Counted from the first letter of the stretch, positions 42,474 through 50,994 are shown. The stretch: 64,000 bases of DNA from JBBROS01 sp965213855 (GCA_965213855.1 CBDCAA010000011.1:682001-746000); one strand, 5' to 3'. Notes: generated by a model from the sequence alone, not told the origin. A program made the numbers and translations.

Positions 42474-42895
42474 ACCGGGTCGCCTCGGTGCTGCCCCTCA
42501 TGGCGCTGCTGGCCGTTCCGGCCCACGCCCAGGCCCCGGCCCAGCTGCCTACCCAGACGCCGCCGCCCGCCGCCGGTTCGGCAGGCCCGTCGCCGCCCGA
42601 CGCGTGGCTGCCGCGCGGCACCGCCGACATCATCATGCTCGACAAGCTGCGCGCCCAGCCCGCCACCCTGTCGATCAAGGTCGGCGAGCAGGCGAGCTAT
42701 GGCACCCTGACCGTCGCCGTCAAAGGCTGCGACGTTCGGCCGCCCGACCTGCCGCAGAACGCGACGGCGTTCGTGGAGATCACCGACAGCCGCGGCAGCG
42801 CGCCAATGTTCCGCGGTTGGGTCTTGTCGAACACCCCCTCCGTGTCGCAATTCGAACATCCCGTCTACGACCTTAGGCTCGCCGCATGCCGATGA
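42470..42895 (+). CDS. DUF2155 exported protein
   Basis: A 141-residue DUF2155 protein with a signal peptide (VNRVASVLPLMALLAVPAHAQA, GTG start). After a Pro-rich linker the domain shows IIMLDKLRAQPATLSIKVG, GTLTVAVKGCDVRPP and the end block PMFRGWVLSNTPSVSQFEHPVYDLRLAAC. DUF2155 is typical of alphaproteobacteria and periplasmic; function unknown. It often lies near the complex I accessory gene. It overlaps the trehalose phosphatase gene by 10 bp. Confidence 0.92.
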   Translation: MNRVASVLPLMALLAVPAHAQAPAQLPTQTPPPAAGSAGPSPPDAWLPRGTADIIMLDKLRAQPATLSIKVGEQASYGTLTVAVKGCDVRPPDLPQNATAFVEITDSRGSAPMFRGWVLSNTPSVSQFEHPVYDLRLAACR

Positions 42896-43635
42896 CGCTC
42901 CCGCCGGCCCGCACCGCCTCGCTCCTGCTCGACTTGGATGGCACGCTGCTGGACATCGCGCCGACCCCCGATACCGTGCGGGTCGCCCCCGGGCTTGCCG
43001 ATGGGCTGACGGCGCTGCGCAAGGCGCTGGACGGCGCGTTGGCGATCGTGACCGGCCGCCCGATCGAGCAGGTCGACGCCCTCTTGCCCGGCGTGCCATT
43101 CGCGGTCGCCGGCGAGCACGGTGGCGCGATCCGCCACGCACCGCAGGGTGAGGTCGTTCGTGCGGCGCTCCCCGAACTGCCGGTCGAGTGGGTCATGGCG
43201 GCGGCGCGCATCGCCGAGGCGCACCCCGGCGCCATGCTGGAGCAGAAACAGCGCGGCTTCGTGCTGCACTACCGGGCGGATCCGTCGCTCGGGCAACCGC
43301 TGCAAGACGCCGTATTAGCCCTGATCGGATCGCGCCAGTCGGAGTTCCAGCTCATGCCGGCGCTGATGGCTTGGGAGGTACGGCCGCGCGGGGCCGACAA
43401 GGGGAGTGCGGTGCAGGCCCTGGCCGCCGAGCCCCCCTTCAGCGGCCGCTTGCCCATCTTCATCGGCGACGACGTGACGGACGAGGACGGCATGGCGGCG
43501 GCCCGCGCCCTGGGTGGCGCCGGTCTGCGGGTCGACACGGCATTCGGCACGGCGGGCGGCGTCCGCGCCTGGATCGCGGCCAGCGTCGCAGCCCTGGGCC
43601 GGGGCGAGGACTGGCCCGCGCCCCGGCCCGGCTAG
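42886..43635 (+). CDS. otsB: Trehalose-6-phosphate phosphatase
   Basis: A 249-residue HAD-family phosphatase that completes trehalose synthesis. Seen: the nucleophile motif LLDLDGTLLDIAP (about 14-26), IVTGRPIEQVDALLPG, AGEHGGAIRH, LEQKQRGFVLHYR, VRPRGADKGSAVQAL and FIGDDVTDEDGM, all OtsB signatures. Trehalose protects against osmotic and desiccation stress. No otsA is present nearby, so the synthase must be elsewhere. It starts inside the DUF2155 gene, so is read from the same transcript. Confidence 0.94.
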   Translation: MPMTLPPARTASLLLDLDGTLLDIAPTPDTVRVAPGLADGLTALRKALDGALAIVTGRPIEQVDALLPGVPFAVAGEHGGAIRHAPQGEVVRAALPELPVEWVMAAARIAEAHPGAMLEQKQRGFVLHYRADPSLGQPLQDAVLALIGSRQSEFQLMPALMAWEVRPRGADKGSAVQALAAEPPFSGRLPIFIGDDVTDEDGMAAARALGGAGLRVDTAFGTAGGVRAWIAASVAALGRGEDWPAPRPG

Positions 43636-43647
43636 CGGCCGCAGCGC

Positions 43648-43806
43648 TCAGCGATAATAGCCGTACCCTGGCGCGACGACGACCGGGCGATAGGCATAGC
43701 GCGGGCCGTAGCCGTAGCCGTAGGGCACGACGTAGCAGCCGCCGAGCGCCGCCGTCATCACCAGAAGGGTTCCCAGAACCGCCCGTTTCACCCATCGATT
43801 ACGCAT
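43648..43806 (-). CDS. Tyr/Gly-rich small lipoprotein
   Basis: Fifty-two residues. The signal VLGTLLVMTAALGGCYV has a lipobox LGGC, with the cysteine at about residue 24. The mature part is only about 29 residues and almost all Tyr, Gly, Pro, Arg and Val (VPYGYGYGPRYAYRPVVV), ending YGYYR. A ribosome site CGGGAGAG precedes the ATG. Similar Tyr/Gly-rich short lipoproteins occur in other bacteria without a known role. Confidence 0.75.
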   Translation of the reverse strand: MRNRWVKRAVLGTLLVMTAALGGCYVVPYGYGYGPRYAYRPVVVAPGYGYYR

Positions 43807-43961
43807 GGTCGCTCTCCCGCCTGCAGTGGATTGGACGTGGTCATCCGTCATGGGCCAGGGAAGGGGCTGACACGCTTTGTCGCAATTCGCCCGCCTACCA
43901 GCCTCCGGCGCGCGTTCGGGAGGCGCGGCGAACGTCCGGCGCAGCAGCTTCGGCGTTGGGC

Positions 43962-44339
43962 TCAGCGGACCTGAAGCAGCTCGGCCGCGGTCTGACAAAT
44001 GTCTGCCAAGGTGTAGGGCTTGGCGATGAACCGCTCCCGTGAGCCGGCACCCGCCTCGGCCGTCGGATCCGGGCGGCCGGTCATGAACACCACCGGAAGA
44101 GCTGGACGATGCTGCCGTGCGCGGTCGGCGAGGCCGCGGCCGTCGAGCTGGCCGGGCAACTGGATGTCGGTCAGCAACAGGTCGATCGTCTCGCCCGACT
44201 GCAGCAACGGCAGCGCCGCATCGCCGCTCTCGGCCTCGAGGACCTCGTAACCCTCATCGGTCAGGGCCTCGACCAGCGTCAGCCGGATCAGGTATTCATC
44301 CTCGACGACCAGGATACGCGGCTGCTTCGGGCTCGACAT
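43962..44339 (-). CDS. Single-domain response regulator (CheY-like)
   Basis: A 125-residue receiver domain with no output domain. The phospho-site set is present: acidic pair VVEDEYL (about 11-13), the phosphorylated aspartate in LLLTDIQLPG (about 57), Thr in VVFMTGRPD and Lys in FIAKPYTL. It is probably a diffusible regulator or phosphate carrier acting with a kinase elsewhere. The ATG at 44339 is chosen; an alternative lies 36 bp upstream. It is divergent from the beta-propeller gene. Confidence 0.92.
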   Translation of the reverse strand: MSSPKQPRILVVEDEYLIRLTLVEALTDEGYEVLEAESGDAALPLLQSGETIDLLLTDIQLPGQLDGRGLADRARQHRPALPVVFMTGRPDPTAEAGAGSRERFIAKPYTLADICQTAAELLQVR

Positions 44340-44487
44340 AGGCCGCACCCTCGCGATTTCGTGTGCCGGTAACAAGGCGGACTCACATCACGTGAGGGTG
44401 AGGCCGCGGACCGGGGCTGCAATCCAGCTGCCAGGACATCTTTCGTCGCCGGGCCATGTCGTGTCAGAGGTGTTCGAGGTGAATTCG

Positions 44488-44515
44488 TTGTCGTGCATGA
44501 CCTTGTCTGTGATAT
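44488..44515 (+). promoter_or_regulatory. Candidate sigma70-type promoter for the propeller gene
   Basis: TTGTCG, a 16-bp spacer and TGATAT lie 30 bp before the ATG at 44545, in a stretch that is AT-richer than the neighbourhood. The match is moderate and no start site is known, so this is tentative. Confidence 0.3.
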
Positions 44516-44544
44516 CTCACGCCAGACCTGAACGGATCAGACCG

Positions 44545-45498
44545 ATGCGCCGCCTTTTTCTCGGGCTATTCCTCCTGTTGCCGCTCGCGTCTGTTCGGGC
44601 GGGCGGGATCGCGATCGTCGTCAACTCCGGAGACGCGTCGCTCAGCCTGCTCGACATGGCGAGCGGGACAGAGCTGAAACGGGTCGCGGTCCTGCGCGAG
44701 CCCCACCACGTCGCGCTCGCGCCGGGCGGACACGATCTGCTGGTCGGTGACGCTGGCGGCAACGAGATGCTGTTCCTCGACCCGGCGACGGGCGAGATCA
44801 AGCGCCGCATGGCAATGGCCGACCCGTATCAACTCGGGTTCAGCCCGAACGGCGAATGGTTCACCGTGACCGGCCTGGCCCGCAACCAGGTCGACGTCTA
44901 CGACGCGGCGACGATGCTGCTCGCGCACCGCTTCTCGATCGGGACGATGCCGAGCCACCTGGCCTACGCACCGGACAGCAGCGTCGTCTACGTCACGCTG
45001 CAAGGCACCGACCATGTCGCCGCGCTCGACCTGAAGCGGATGGCCGTGCTGTGGAACGTCGAGGTGGGCAAGACGCCGGCCGGCATCATCTGGCACGATG
45101 GGAAACTGTTGGTGGCCAACATGGGCAGCGACCACTTCGCCGTCGTCGACCCGACCGACGGCCAGGTGCTGCAGCGGGTGCGCACCGGCCGCGGCGCGCA
45201 CCAGATCTTCCCCTCGCCGGACGGCCGCACGTTGTGGGTGAACAACCGGGTCGACGGCACCACCGTCGCCGTGGACGCCCGCACGCTGGTGCCGGGCCGG
45301 ACCTACAAGGTCGGTGGCGGGCCCGACTGCATCGACTTCGCGCCGGATGGCAAGCTGTGGATCACGCTCCGCTTCGCCAAGCAGGTCGCGGTCCTCGACC
45401 CGGCTACCGGGGCCGAGACGACGTTCCCGGTCGGCCGCTCGCCACACGGCATCTTCCTCACCTCCGCGGCACCGGCGGCACTCGCGCACAACCCATGA
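44545..45498 (+). CDS. YncE-like seven-bladed beta-propeller protein, exported
   Basis: A 317-residue protein with a signal peptide (MRRLFLGLFLLLPLASVRAG). The rest consists of repeated propeller blades of the YncE/YVTN type: LSLLDMASGTELKRV, EMLFLDPATGEIKRR, VDVYDAATMLLAHRF, VAALDLKRMAVLW, FAVVDPTDGQVLQ and VAVLDPATGAET. It acts in the periplasm; ligand unknown. The start at 44545 is the first one directly before the signal peptide. Its stop overlaps the start of the desaturase (ATGA). Confidence 0.9.
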   Translation: MRRLFLGLFLLLPLASVRAGGIAIVVNSGDASLSLLDMASGTELKRVAVLREPHHVALAPGGHDLLVGDAGGNEMLFLDPATGEIKRRMAMADPYQLGFSPNGEWFTVTGLARNQVDVYDAATMLLAHRFSIGTMPSHLAYAPDSSVVYVTLQGTDHVAALDLKRMAVLWNVEVGKTPAGIIWHDGKLLVANMGSDHFAVVDPTDGQVLQRVRTGRGAHQIFPSPDGRTLWVNNRVDGTTVAVDARTLVPGRTYKVGGGPDCIDFAPDGKLWITLRFAKQVAVLDPATGAETTFPVGRSPHGIFLTSAAPAALAHNP

Positions 45499-46476
45499 TC
45501 GACCCATTCTATGCCGCGGCGGGCTGGCTGCAGGAGCACGCGCTGCTGCCGGCGATGTATCAGCTCGGGCTGATGGAGTGGGAGGACGTGTCGTTCAACT
45601 GGGCGCTGTTCGCCTGTTACGGCGTGGCCCAGGTGCTGCTGACCCTGGCGATCTGCCTGCCGCTCGAGCGGTGGCGCCCGGTCGAGCGTTGGCCAGACCG
45701 GAATGCGGTCTGGGTCGACGTGTTCTACACCCTGCTGTCCCGCATCGGCGTGCTGCCGCTGGTCACCTTCGTGCTGTTCTACACGTTGCAGGTGGCGCTC
45801 ACCGGCTGGTTGACCGACCATGACTGGGTGCCCCCGGCGCTGGAGCGTGCGGCGCCGGCCCTGCTGGGCCACCCGGTGCTCACCTTCGCTTGCTACGCCA
45901 TCATCCTCGACTTTGCCGAGTACTGGCGGCACCGGCTCAGCCATCGGTTCGGCTGGTGGTGGGCGCTCCATTCGCTGCACCACGCGCAGCGGCAGATGAC
46001 GTTCTGGTCCGACGACCGCAACCACTTGCTGGATGAGGTGATCGGCACCGTCTGGTTCATGGCCATCGGCCTGCTGATCGGCATCCCGCCGCTGCAATTC
46101 CCGCTTGCTGGTGCTGATGCTGCGCTTCCTGGAAAGCCTCAGCCACGCCAACGCACGCGTCTCGTTCGGCTGGCTGGGCGAGCGGCTGCTGATCTCGCCG
46201 CGCTTCCACCGCGCGCATCACGGCGTGCTGGCGGCCGGGCAGCGCAGCGCCAACTACGGCGCGATCCTGCCCTGGTGGGACATGCTGTTCCGCACTGCCG
46301 ACTTCGACCGCGCCTACGTCCGCACCGGCGACCCCGGCGCCGAGGAGGCGATGGCGACGGGCACCTGGGTGCAGCAGCAGGCAGCGGGGCTGCGCCGCAT
46401 GGGCCGCATGCTGGGCGCACCCGCCGGCCCGCGTCCGAAAGCCCTGGTGTCAGGGCTCGCTGACCGCGACCCCTGA
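45495..46476 (+). pseudogene. Sterol desaturase / fatty acid hydroxylase family, frameshifted
   Basis: A membrane di-iron hydroxylase-like protein split by one extra base. Frame 1 (from 45495) has several membrane helices and histidine boxes HRLSH and HSLHHAQ, up to IPPLQFPL. The match then continues in the next frame with LVLMLRFLESLSHANARVS and HRAHHG. Reading ttcccgct as followed directly by gctggtg would restore a single frame; an extra T at 46105-46106 explains the break. The joined product would be about 326 residues with the three histidine boxes. Either a sequencing error or a recent mutation. Coupled to the propeller gene by ATGA. Confidence 0.82.
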
Positions 46477-46494
46477 TACCGAAGGCTTCGTCGC

Positions 46495-46752
46495 CTACCG
46501 GCTGCGCGCCGCCTTCTCGACCTCCGGGACCTTGATCGGGGACCGGCTGACGCTTTTGACCGTGCTCCGCGGCCGGCCGGAGGCGGCAGCGATCTCCCGG
46601 TCTTGCGTCTCGATGATCGACCGCGCCGGCTCATCGCCATCGAGGCCGGACAGCGCCGTGCTCAGCACCTTGCGGTTGGAGCTGCGGCTGCCGTCCTCAT
46701 AGAGCACGTCGAACATCACGAAGCTGGTCGACGCGCGGCTTTTCATGGCCAT
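46495..46752 (-). CDS. Small conserved hypothetical protein
   Basis: Eighty-five residues from the ATG at 46752 (46746 is also possible). It has FVMFDVLYEDGSRSSNRKV, then LDGDEPARSIIETQDREIA and a basic Ser/Arg/Lys-rich tail (PRSTVKSVSRSP). No known domain, but I recall similar proteins in related alphaproteobacteria. It starts 2 bp downstream of the stop of the next upstream small gene (46754-46918), so they are probably coupled. Confidence 0.72.
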   Translation of the reverse strand: MAMKSRASTSFVMFDVLYEDGSRSSNRKVLSTALSGLDGDEPARSIIETQDREIAAASGRPRSTVKSVSRSPIKVPEVEKAARSR

Positions 46753-46753
46753 G

Positions 46754-46918
46754 CTAGGCGGCCGGTTCCGCGTCGGGCTCGGGAGCCGGGAGCGGCTCGT
46801 CCGCGGCGGCGTCGCGGGTCGCCTGCAGGCGCTTCTCCTGCAGCTTCTCTTCTTTCTTGGCCTTCTTGGCCCGGTCGCGCTCGGCACGCTGGAAGTTGTA
46901 GTTCGGCTTGGATGGCAT
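46754..46918 (-). CDS. Small basic conserved protein (PSKPNYNFQ type)
   Basis: Fifty-four residues starting MPSKPNYNFQRAERDRAKKA, followed by a Lys/Glu-rich helix (KKEEKLQEKRLQA) and an acidic Pro/Ala tail. This kind of short protein is common in Rhodospirillales and Rhizobiales and has no known function. A 6-bp inverted repeat (cggcat / atgccg at 46944-46956) lies about 26 bp upstream and may be an operator, but that is speculative. Confidence 0.75.
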   Translation of the reverse strand: MPSKPNYNFQRAERDRAKKAKKEEKLQEKRLQATRDAAADEPLPAPEPDAEPAA

Positions 46919-47005
46919 AGAGGGCCTCGATCGCTAGGGTTGCCGGCATAATGCCGCCGAAGGGGGGCCGAACACAAATCCGGCCGGGGCGACCGGTCGG
47001 TCGCG

Positions 47006-48370
47006 CTACGGCGTATAGGCGCGGCGCATCTGCTCGATTGCCGCCAGCTTGGCTTGGAACGGCCCCCAGTCGTCATGCGCCGCGATCGGCGCCCACAGCG
47101 CCTCCATCTCGTCGATCAGCATCGTGCAGGGGTGCGGCTGCAGGAAATACGGATGCTCCGGCTCGGCGCCCGGCGCCCGCGGATACGCGTCCAACAGATC
47201 CTGCACTGGCGCGAACGCCTCCGTTTGCGGCGCACGGCCGGCGTAGACGTCGAAGAACGCCTGTTCGAACGGCACCCGCGTGGACGCGAGGTAGTGCCAC
47301 CAGGCCACGGACAAGGCGTGGTCCTGCGCCGGGCTGACGGGCGCGCGGCCGAGCCGGCGCAGCACGGCCTGGTCCAACGCCGTCTGATACCGGGGAGGGA
47401 AGGTCTCGATCGACGCCTGCAGCGGCTCCATCTCCGCCACGAGCAGCAGGCACTCCGCCAGCCGCACCAGGTTCCACAACAGGGTATCGGGCTGCCGTCC
47501 ATAGGCATACAAGCCGCCATGGTCGAAATAGGCGGCCGTGAACGCCGGGTCGAGATGCGGCAGGAACCGCCAGGGCCCGTAATCGAAGCTCTCGCCAGTG
47601 ACGTTGATGTTGTCCGTGTTCAGCACCCCGTGCACGAACCCGGCCGCCATCCATTGTGCGCCGAGCACCGCGACGTTGCTGACCACCTCCGTCAGGAAGC
47701 CGGCCGCACGGGTGCCGACGTCGTCGTGCCACAGATGCGGCATGTGCGTGCGGATGGTGTGGTCCAGCAGGCGCTGCACGTTCTCCGGCTCCTGCAACGC
47801 GGCGAAGCGCTGGAAGCTGCCGATGCGGATGTGCGAGTGGCTGAGCCGGACCAGCACAGCGCCGCGGGTCGGCGAGGGCTCGTCATGCCGCACCAGCGCC
47901 TCGCCGGTCTCGATGAGGCTGAACGACGTGCTGGTGTACACGCCGAGTGCCTCGAGCATCGTGCTCGCCAGCACCTCGCGCACCCCGCCCTTCAGCGTCA
48001 GCCGGCCGTCGCCGCCGCGCGACCAGGGCGTCGTGCCGCTGCCCTTGGTGCCGAAATCCAGCAGCCGCCCGTCCTGCAGATCGAACAGCTGCGCGAACAG
48101 GAACCCGCGCCCATCCCCCAGCTCCGGGTTGTAGCTGCGGAACTGGTGGCCGTGGTAGCGAAGCGCCAGCGGCTGGGCGAAGCTCCCGGGGAGCGGCTCG
48201 AACCGGCCGAAATGCGCCAACCAGGCGTCATCGGACAGTCCGTCCAGTCCGACGCGGGTGGCGGCGCGCTGGTCGCGGTGGCGGAGGATCAGCCGCGGAA
48301 AGCGTGCGGGCTCGACCAGGTCGAAGAACTCGGCGCCGAGGCCGGCGTGCGCAATGGACGGGCGATGCAT
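47006..48370 (-). CDS. selO: Protein adenylyltransferase SelO (YdiU)
   Basis: A 454-residue pseudokinase-fold enzyme that transfers AMP to hydroxyl groups of proteins, linked to redox stress. Seen: LALRYHGHQFRSYNPELGDGRG near the N-terminus, the nucleotide-binding block FGTKGSGTTPWSRGGDGR (about 108-126), LKGGVREVLASTMLEALGV, SHSHIRIGSFQRFA and the metal-binding NTDNINVTGESFDYGP. The length is close to the shorter SelO forms. No C-terminal selenocysteine signal is seen; the protein ends EQMRRAYTP. Confidence 0.95.
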   Translation of the reverse strand: MHRPSIAHAGLGAEFFDLVEPARFPRLILRHRDQRAATRVGLDGLSDDAWLAHFGRFEPLPGSFAQPLALRYHGHQFRSYNPELGDGRGFLFAQLFDLQDGRLLDFGTKGSGTTPWSRGGDGRLTLKGGVREVLASTMLEALGVYTSTSFSLIETGEALVRHDEPSPTRGAVLVRLSHSHIRIGSFQRFAALQEPENVQRLLDHTIRTHMPHLWHDDVGTRAAGFLTEVVSNVAVLGAQWMAAGFVHGVLNTDNINVTGESFDYGPWRFLPHLDPAFTAAYFDHGGLYAYGRQPDTLLWNLVRLAECLLLVAEMEPLQASIETFPPRYQTALDQAVLRRLGRAPVSPAQDHALSVAWWHYLASTRVPFEQAFFDVYAGRAPQTEAFAPVQDLLDAYPRAPGAEPEHPYFLQPHPCTMLIDEMEALWAPIAAHDDWGPFQAKLAAIEQMRRAYTP

Positions 48371-48398
48371 CAGTGCGGTCTAGCATGACAGGCACCGC

Positions 48399-48506
48399 GA
48401 CGAGGGAGTCGTCGCGTCGATCGATGCCGCCGCGCGCAGCCGGGGCGTCACGCGGTCGGCCATGGTGGAGACCCTCGCCCGCGAGTATCTGCCCGCGCTG
48501 GCCTGA
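48399..48506 (+). pseudogene. Remnant of a ribbon-helix-helix (CopG/HicB-type) gene
   Basis: An open stretch of 35 codons without its own start codon reads ...VVASIDAAARSRGVTRSAMV followed by ETLAREYLPAL and a TGA at 48504. The pattern (IDxxARxRGxTRSAxxxxxAREYL) is that of the C-terminal half of CopG/HicB-type RHH antitoxins. The 5' part is missing: the frame is closed by TAG at 48381. It sits between the selO start and the LLM oxidoreductase stop. Confidence 0.42.
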
Positions 48507-48508
48507 TC

Positions 48509-49711
48509 CTACTCTGCCGCGACATCCCGGGCCCCTGTCGCGCGCGCAGCCCAGTCCTCCGGGAGCGCGCGTCCCGCATCGGCGAAGGCCTGCCTCAACG
48601 CGCCCACGTTCGGGCCGAAGATCGTCTTGCGGTTCTCGACGCACCAGGCGTAGCTCGCCTCGATCGTGTCCAGCGACTGCTGGAACCGCGGCATCACCCA
48701 CCGCGCGAACAGCTCGTAGCTGCGCCAGGTCGCCTCCCGGTCCGCCCAGTCGTGTGCGCGGAACATGAAGCCGCCGAACCCGCCGTCGCTGTGCGCGACC
48801 AGGTTCTCGATCCCGCGCGCGACCGTCTCCGGGCTGCCCACCAGCGTCGTCCCCGCCTTCACGCCATCCACCAGCGGGTTCTCCGACCGGCCCGGCGGGC
48901 GCCCCAGCGCATCCTCGAAATAGGTCACCGTCTCCAGCCGCTCGCCCGCCTGCACGTCGGCCAGCGCCTGCTGGTCGCTCTCGGCGACGTGCACGTTCAT
49001 CACGACGCGCCAGTCCCGGCGGTCCATGGTCTTGCCGTGCTTGGCCGCCTCCTGCTCGGCGATCCGCCACTGGGTCGGCATCGCCGCGATGCCGCCGGGC
49101 ATGCCCGCGCCGAGCGCGAGCATCCCCAATCCGTGCCGCCCCGCGGCCATGGGCGCCGCCGGGGTCAGCGTGGTCGCGACCGCGATCGGGAAGTGCGGTT
49201 CGCTGTAGGGGCGCAGATGCAGCCGCGCCTGCTGGAGCTCGAACCAGTCCGTCTTCATCGTGACCGGCTCCTCGCACCGCAGCAGCGCCATGATCGCGTC
49301 GAGCGCCTCGCCCATCCGCCGCCGCTGCGTGCCGGCATCGATGCCCATCATGTACGCGTCCGACACCAGCGCGCCCGGTCCGCAGCCCAGCATGGCCCGG
49401 CCCCGCGTCATGTGGTCGAGTTGGACGAACCGCTGCGCAACCAGGAACGGATGGTGATACGGCAGGCTGGTGACTCCGGAACCCAGCCGGATATGTTTCG
49501 TGCGCTCCGCCGCGGCCGCGATGATCAGCTCCGGTGCCGCGATCACCTCCCACCCGGCCGAGTGGTGCTCGCCGATCCAGGCCTCGTCGTAGCCGAGCCG
49601 GTCGAGGTGTTCGATCATCTCGATATCGCGCGCGATCGCCAGCGTCGGGTTGTCGCCGCGCCGGTGGAACGGCGCCAGGAAGATGCCGAACTGCATGCCG
49701 CGCTTCGCCAT
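48509..49711 (-). CDS. LLM-class flavin-dependent oxidoreductase
   Basis: A 400-residue bacterial-luciferase-like monooxygenase/reductase. Seen: FGIFLAPFHRRGDNPTL near the start, YDEAWIGEHHSAGWEVIAAPELI (about 45-68), RIRLGSGV-like RLGSGVTSLPYHHPF, and MLGCGPGALVSDAYMMG. These enzymes use FMN or F420 in oxidative attack on varied substrates; the reaction here is unknown. The start at 49711 (MAKRGMQFG) is likely, with M at 49696 as alternative. The gene is divergent from a small membrane protein gene. Confidence 0.92.
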   Translation of the reverse strand: MAKRGMQFGIFLAPFHRRGDNPTLAIARDIEMIEHLDRLGYDEAWIGEHHSAGWEVIAAPELIIAAAAERTKHIRLGSGVTSLPYHHPFLVAQRFVQLDHMTRGRAMLGCGPGALVSDAYMMGIDAGTQRRRMGEALDAIMALLRCEEPVTMKTDWFELQQARLHLRPYSEPHFPIAVATTLTPAAPMAAGRHGLGMLALGAGMPGGIAAMPTQWRIAEQEAAKHGKTMDRRDWRVVMNVHVAESDQQALADVQAGERLETVTYFEDALGRPPGRSENPLVDGVKAGTTLVGSPETVARGIENLVAHSDGGFGGFMFRAHDWADREATWRSYELFARWVMPRFQQSLDTIEASYAWCVENRKTIFGPNVGALRQAFADAGRALPEDWAARATGARDVAAE

Positions 49712-49785
49712 GGCCCTCGATGCTCCCCTCAGACGGTCCACCAATCCGCGCTATGCTGCGGCGGGCGGGCGGCGAAGGGAAGGGC

Positions 49786-49995
49786 ATGGACGCGCTGACC
49801 TGGTTCGGACTGGCCGCCGTCGGCGCCATGCTCGTCACCTACGCCAACGAGCATCGCGGCCGCCCGTGGCTGCTCGCCTTCGCCGCTGCCTGCCTGGCCG
49901 GCTCCGCCTACGGCTTCCTCCAAGGCGCCTGGCCGTTCGGCCTCGTCGAAGCCGTCTGGTCCGCCGTCGCCCTCCGCCGCTGGTCGCGGGCGTGA
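49786..49995 (+). CDS. Small two-helix membrane protein
   Basis: A 69-residue protein with two predicted membrane helices (ALTWFGLAAVGAMLVTYA and WLLAFAAACLAGSAYGFL) and a third weaker hydrophobic stretch (GLVEAVWSAVAL). It ends RRWSRA. It resembles small CBU-type membrane proteins of unknown function. The ribosome site AAGGGAAGGG is directly upstream of the ATG. Confidence 0.72.
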   Translation: MDALTWFGLAAVGAMLVTYANEHRGRPWLLAFAAACLAGSAYGFLQGAWPFGLVEAVWSAVALRRWSRA

Positions 49996-50011
49996 ACGGA
50001 CGGCACGCCCC

Positions 50012-50983
50012 TCAATACCCCTTCGATAAGTCGAACCGGTTCGGCATCGCCCGGCCCGCCCGCTGCGCCCGCAGGTTGTCGAAGAAGATGTCGAGCGAGC
50101 GCGCGTTGTAGGTCTGCGGGTCGTCGGCGGACACGTGCGGCGTCATCAGCAGGTTCGGCGTGTGCCATAGCCGGTGCTCCGGCGGAACCGGCTCGGGCGT
50201 GAACACGTCCAGCACGGCGCCGCCGAGATGGCCGGAGTCGAGCGCGTCCAGCAGCGCGTCCTGCTCGATCAGCCCGCCGCGGCCGATGTTCACCACCCCG
50301 GCGCCCTTCGGCAGCTTGGCGATCCGCTCGCGGTTCAGCAGGTGCTGCGTCTGCGGCGTGAGCGGCGGCGCCATGAACAGGTACTCCGCCTCGTGCAGCA
50401 CGTCGTCCAGCCCGTCCATGCCCACGACGCTGTCGCAGGCCGGGTGCGGCGCCGCGGTGTGCCGCACCCCCGTCACGCGCATGCCGAACGCCGCCGCGTG
50501 CGCCGCCGTGGTGCCGCCCAGGGCGCCCAGCCCGACCACCACCACGTGCTTGCCCGCCAGCACCGTGCCGTGCCGCTGGTCCCATCGCCGCTCGCGCTGG
50601 GCCGTCATCAGTGCGGGGATGCGCGACGCCAGCATCAGCAGCGCCATGATGCCGTACTCGCCCGCCTTCTTCTCATGCGTGCCGCGGTTGTTCAGCAGTT
50701 CGACGCCCTTCGGCAGCCAATCGAACGGCGCCAGGTTCTCCAACCCGGCCGACGTGCAGTAGATCAGGCTCAGGCGCGGCGCGCGCAGCGGCAGCAGCTT
50801 CGACAACGCCGCCTTCTGGATCACCAGCAGCTCGGCGTCGTCGCGGAACTCCTCGGGCGTGTAGCCGAACGTCACCTCGTGCCCGCCCGATACGTCCGGC
50901 GCGCGGGCGGCCGCGGCATCCCACAGCTCGGGCGTCAGCGGGAAGTTCTCGGTGCTGATATGGCTTTGCAGGTGGATGCGCAT
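50012..50983 (-). CDS. D-2-hydroxyacid dehydrogenase
   Basis: A 323-residue NAD(P)-dependent enzyme of the D-isomer-specific 2-hydroxyacid dehydrogenase family. Seen: VVVVGLGALGGTTA (Rossmann, about 147-160), FMAPPLTPQTQHLLN, VVNIGRGGLIEQ with the catalytic Arg, the Glu in VFTPEPVPPEH and the His in MTPHVSADD. It reduces 2-keto acids; substrate unknown. A ribosome site AAGGAG, 6 bp upstream, fixes the ATG at 50983. It follows the TrmH-family gene by 11 bp, so is probably co-transcribed. Confidence 0.93.
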   Translation of the reverse strand: MRIHLQSHISTENFPLTPELWDAAAARAPDVSGGHEVTFGYTPEEFRDDAELLVIQKAALSKLLPLRAPRLSLIYCTSAGLENLAPFDWLPKGVELLNNRGTHEKKAGEYGIMALLMLASRIPALMTAQRERRWDQRHGTVLAGKHVVVVGLGALGGTTAAHAAAFGMRVTGVRHTAAPHPACDSVVGMDGLDDVLHEAEYLFMAPPLTPQTQHLLNRERIAKLPKGAGVVNIGRGGLIEQDALLDALDSGHLGGAVLDVFTPEPVPPEHRLWHTPNLLMTPHVSADDPQTYNARSLDIFFDNLRAQRAGRAMPNRFDLSKGY

Positions 50984-50994
50984 GTATGGCTCCT

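Noticed and set aside
48228..49838. A 536-codon minus-strand frame over the LLM oxidoreductase
   Set aside because: Out-of-frame shadow of the LLM gene; low-complexity Arg/Gly/Ala sequence.
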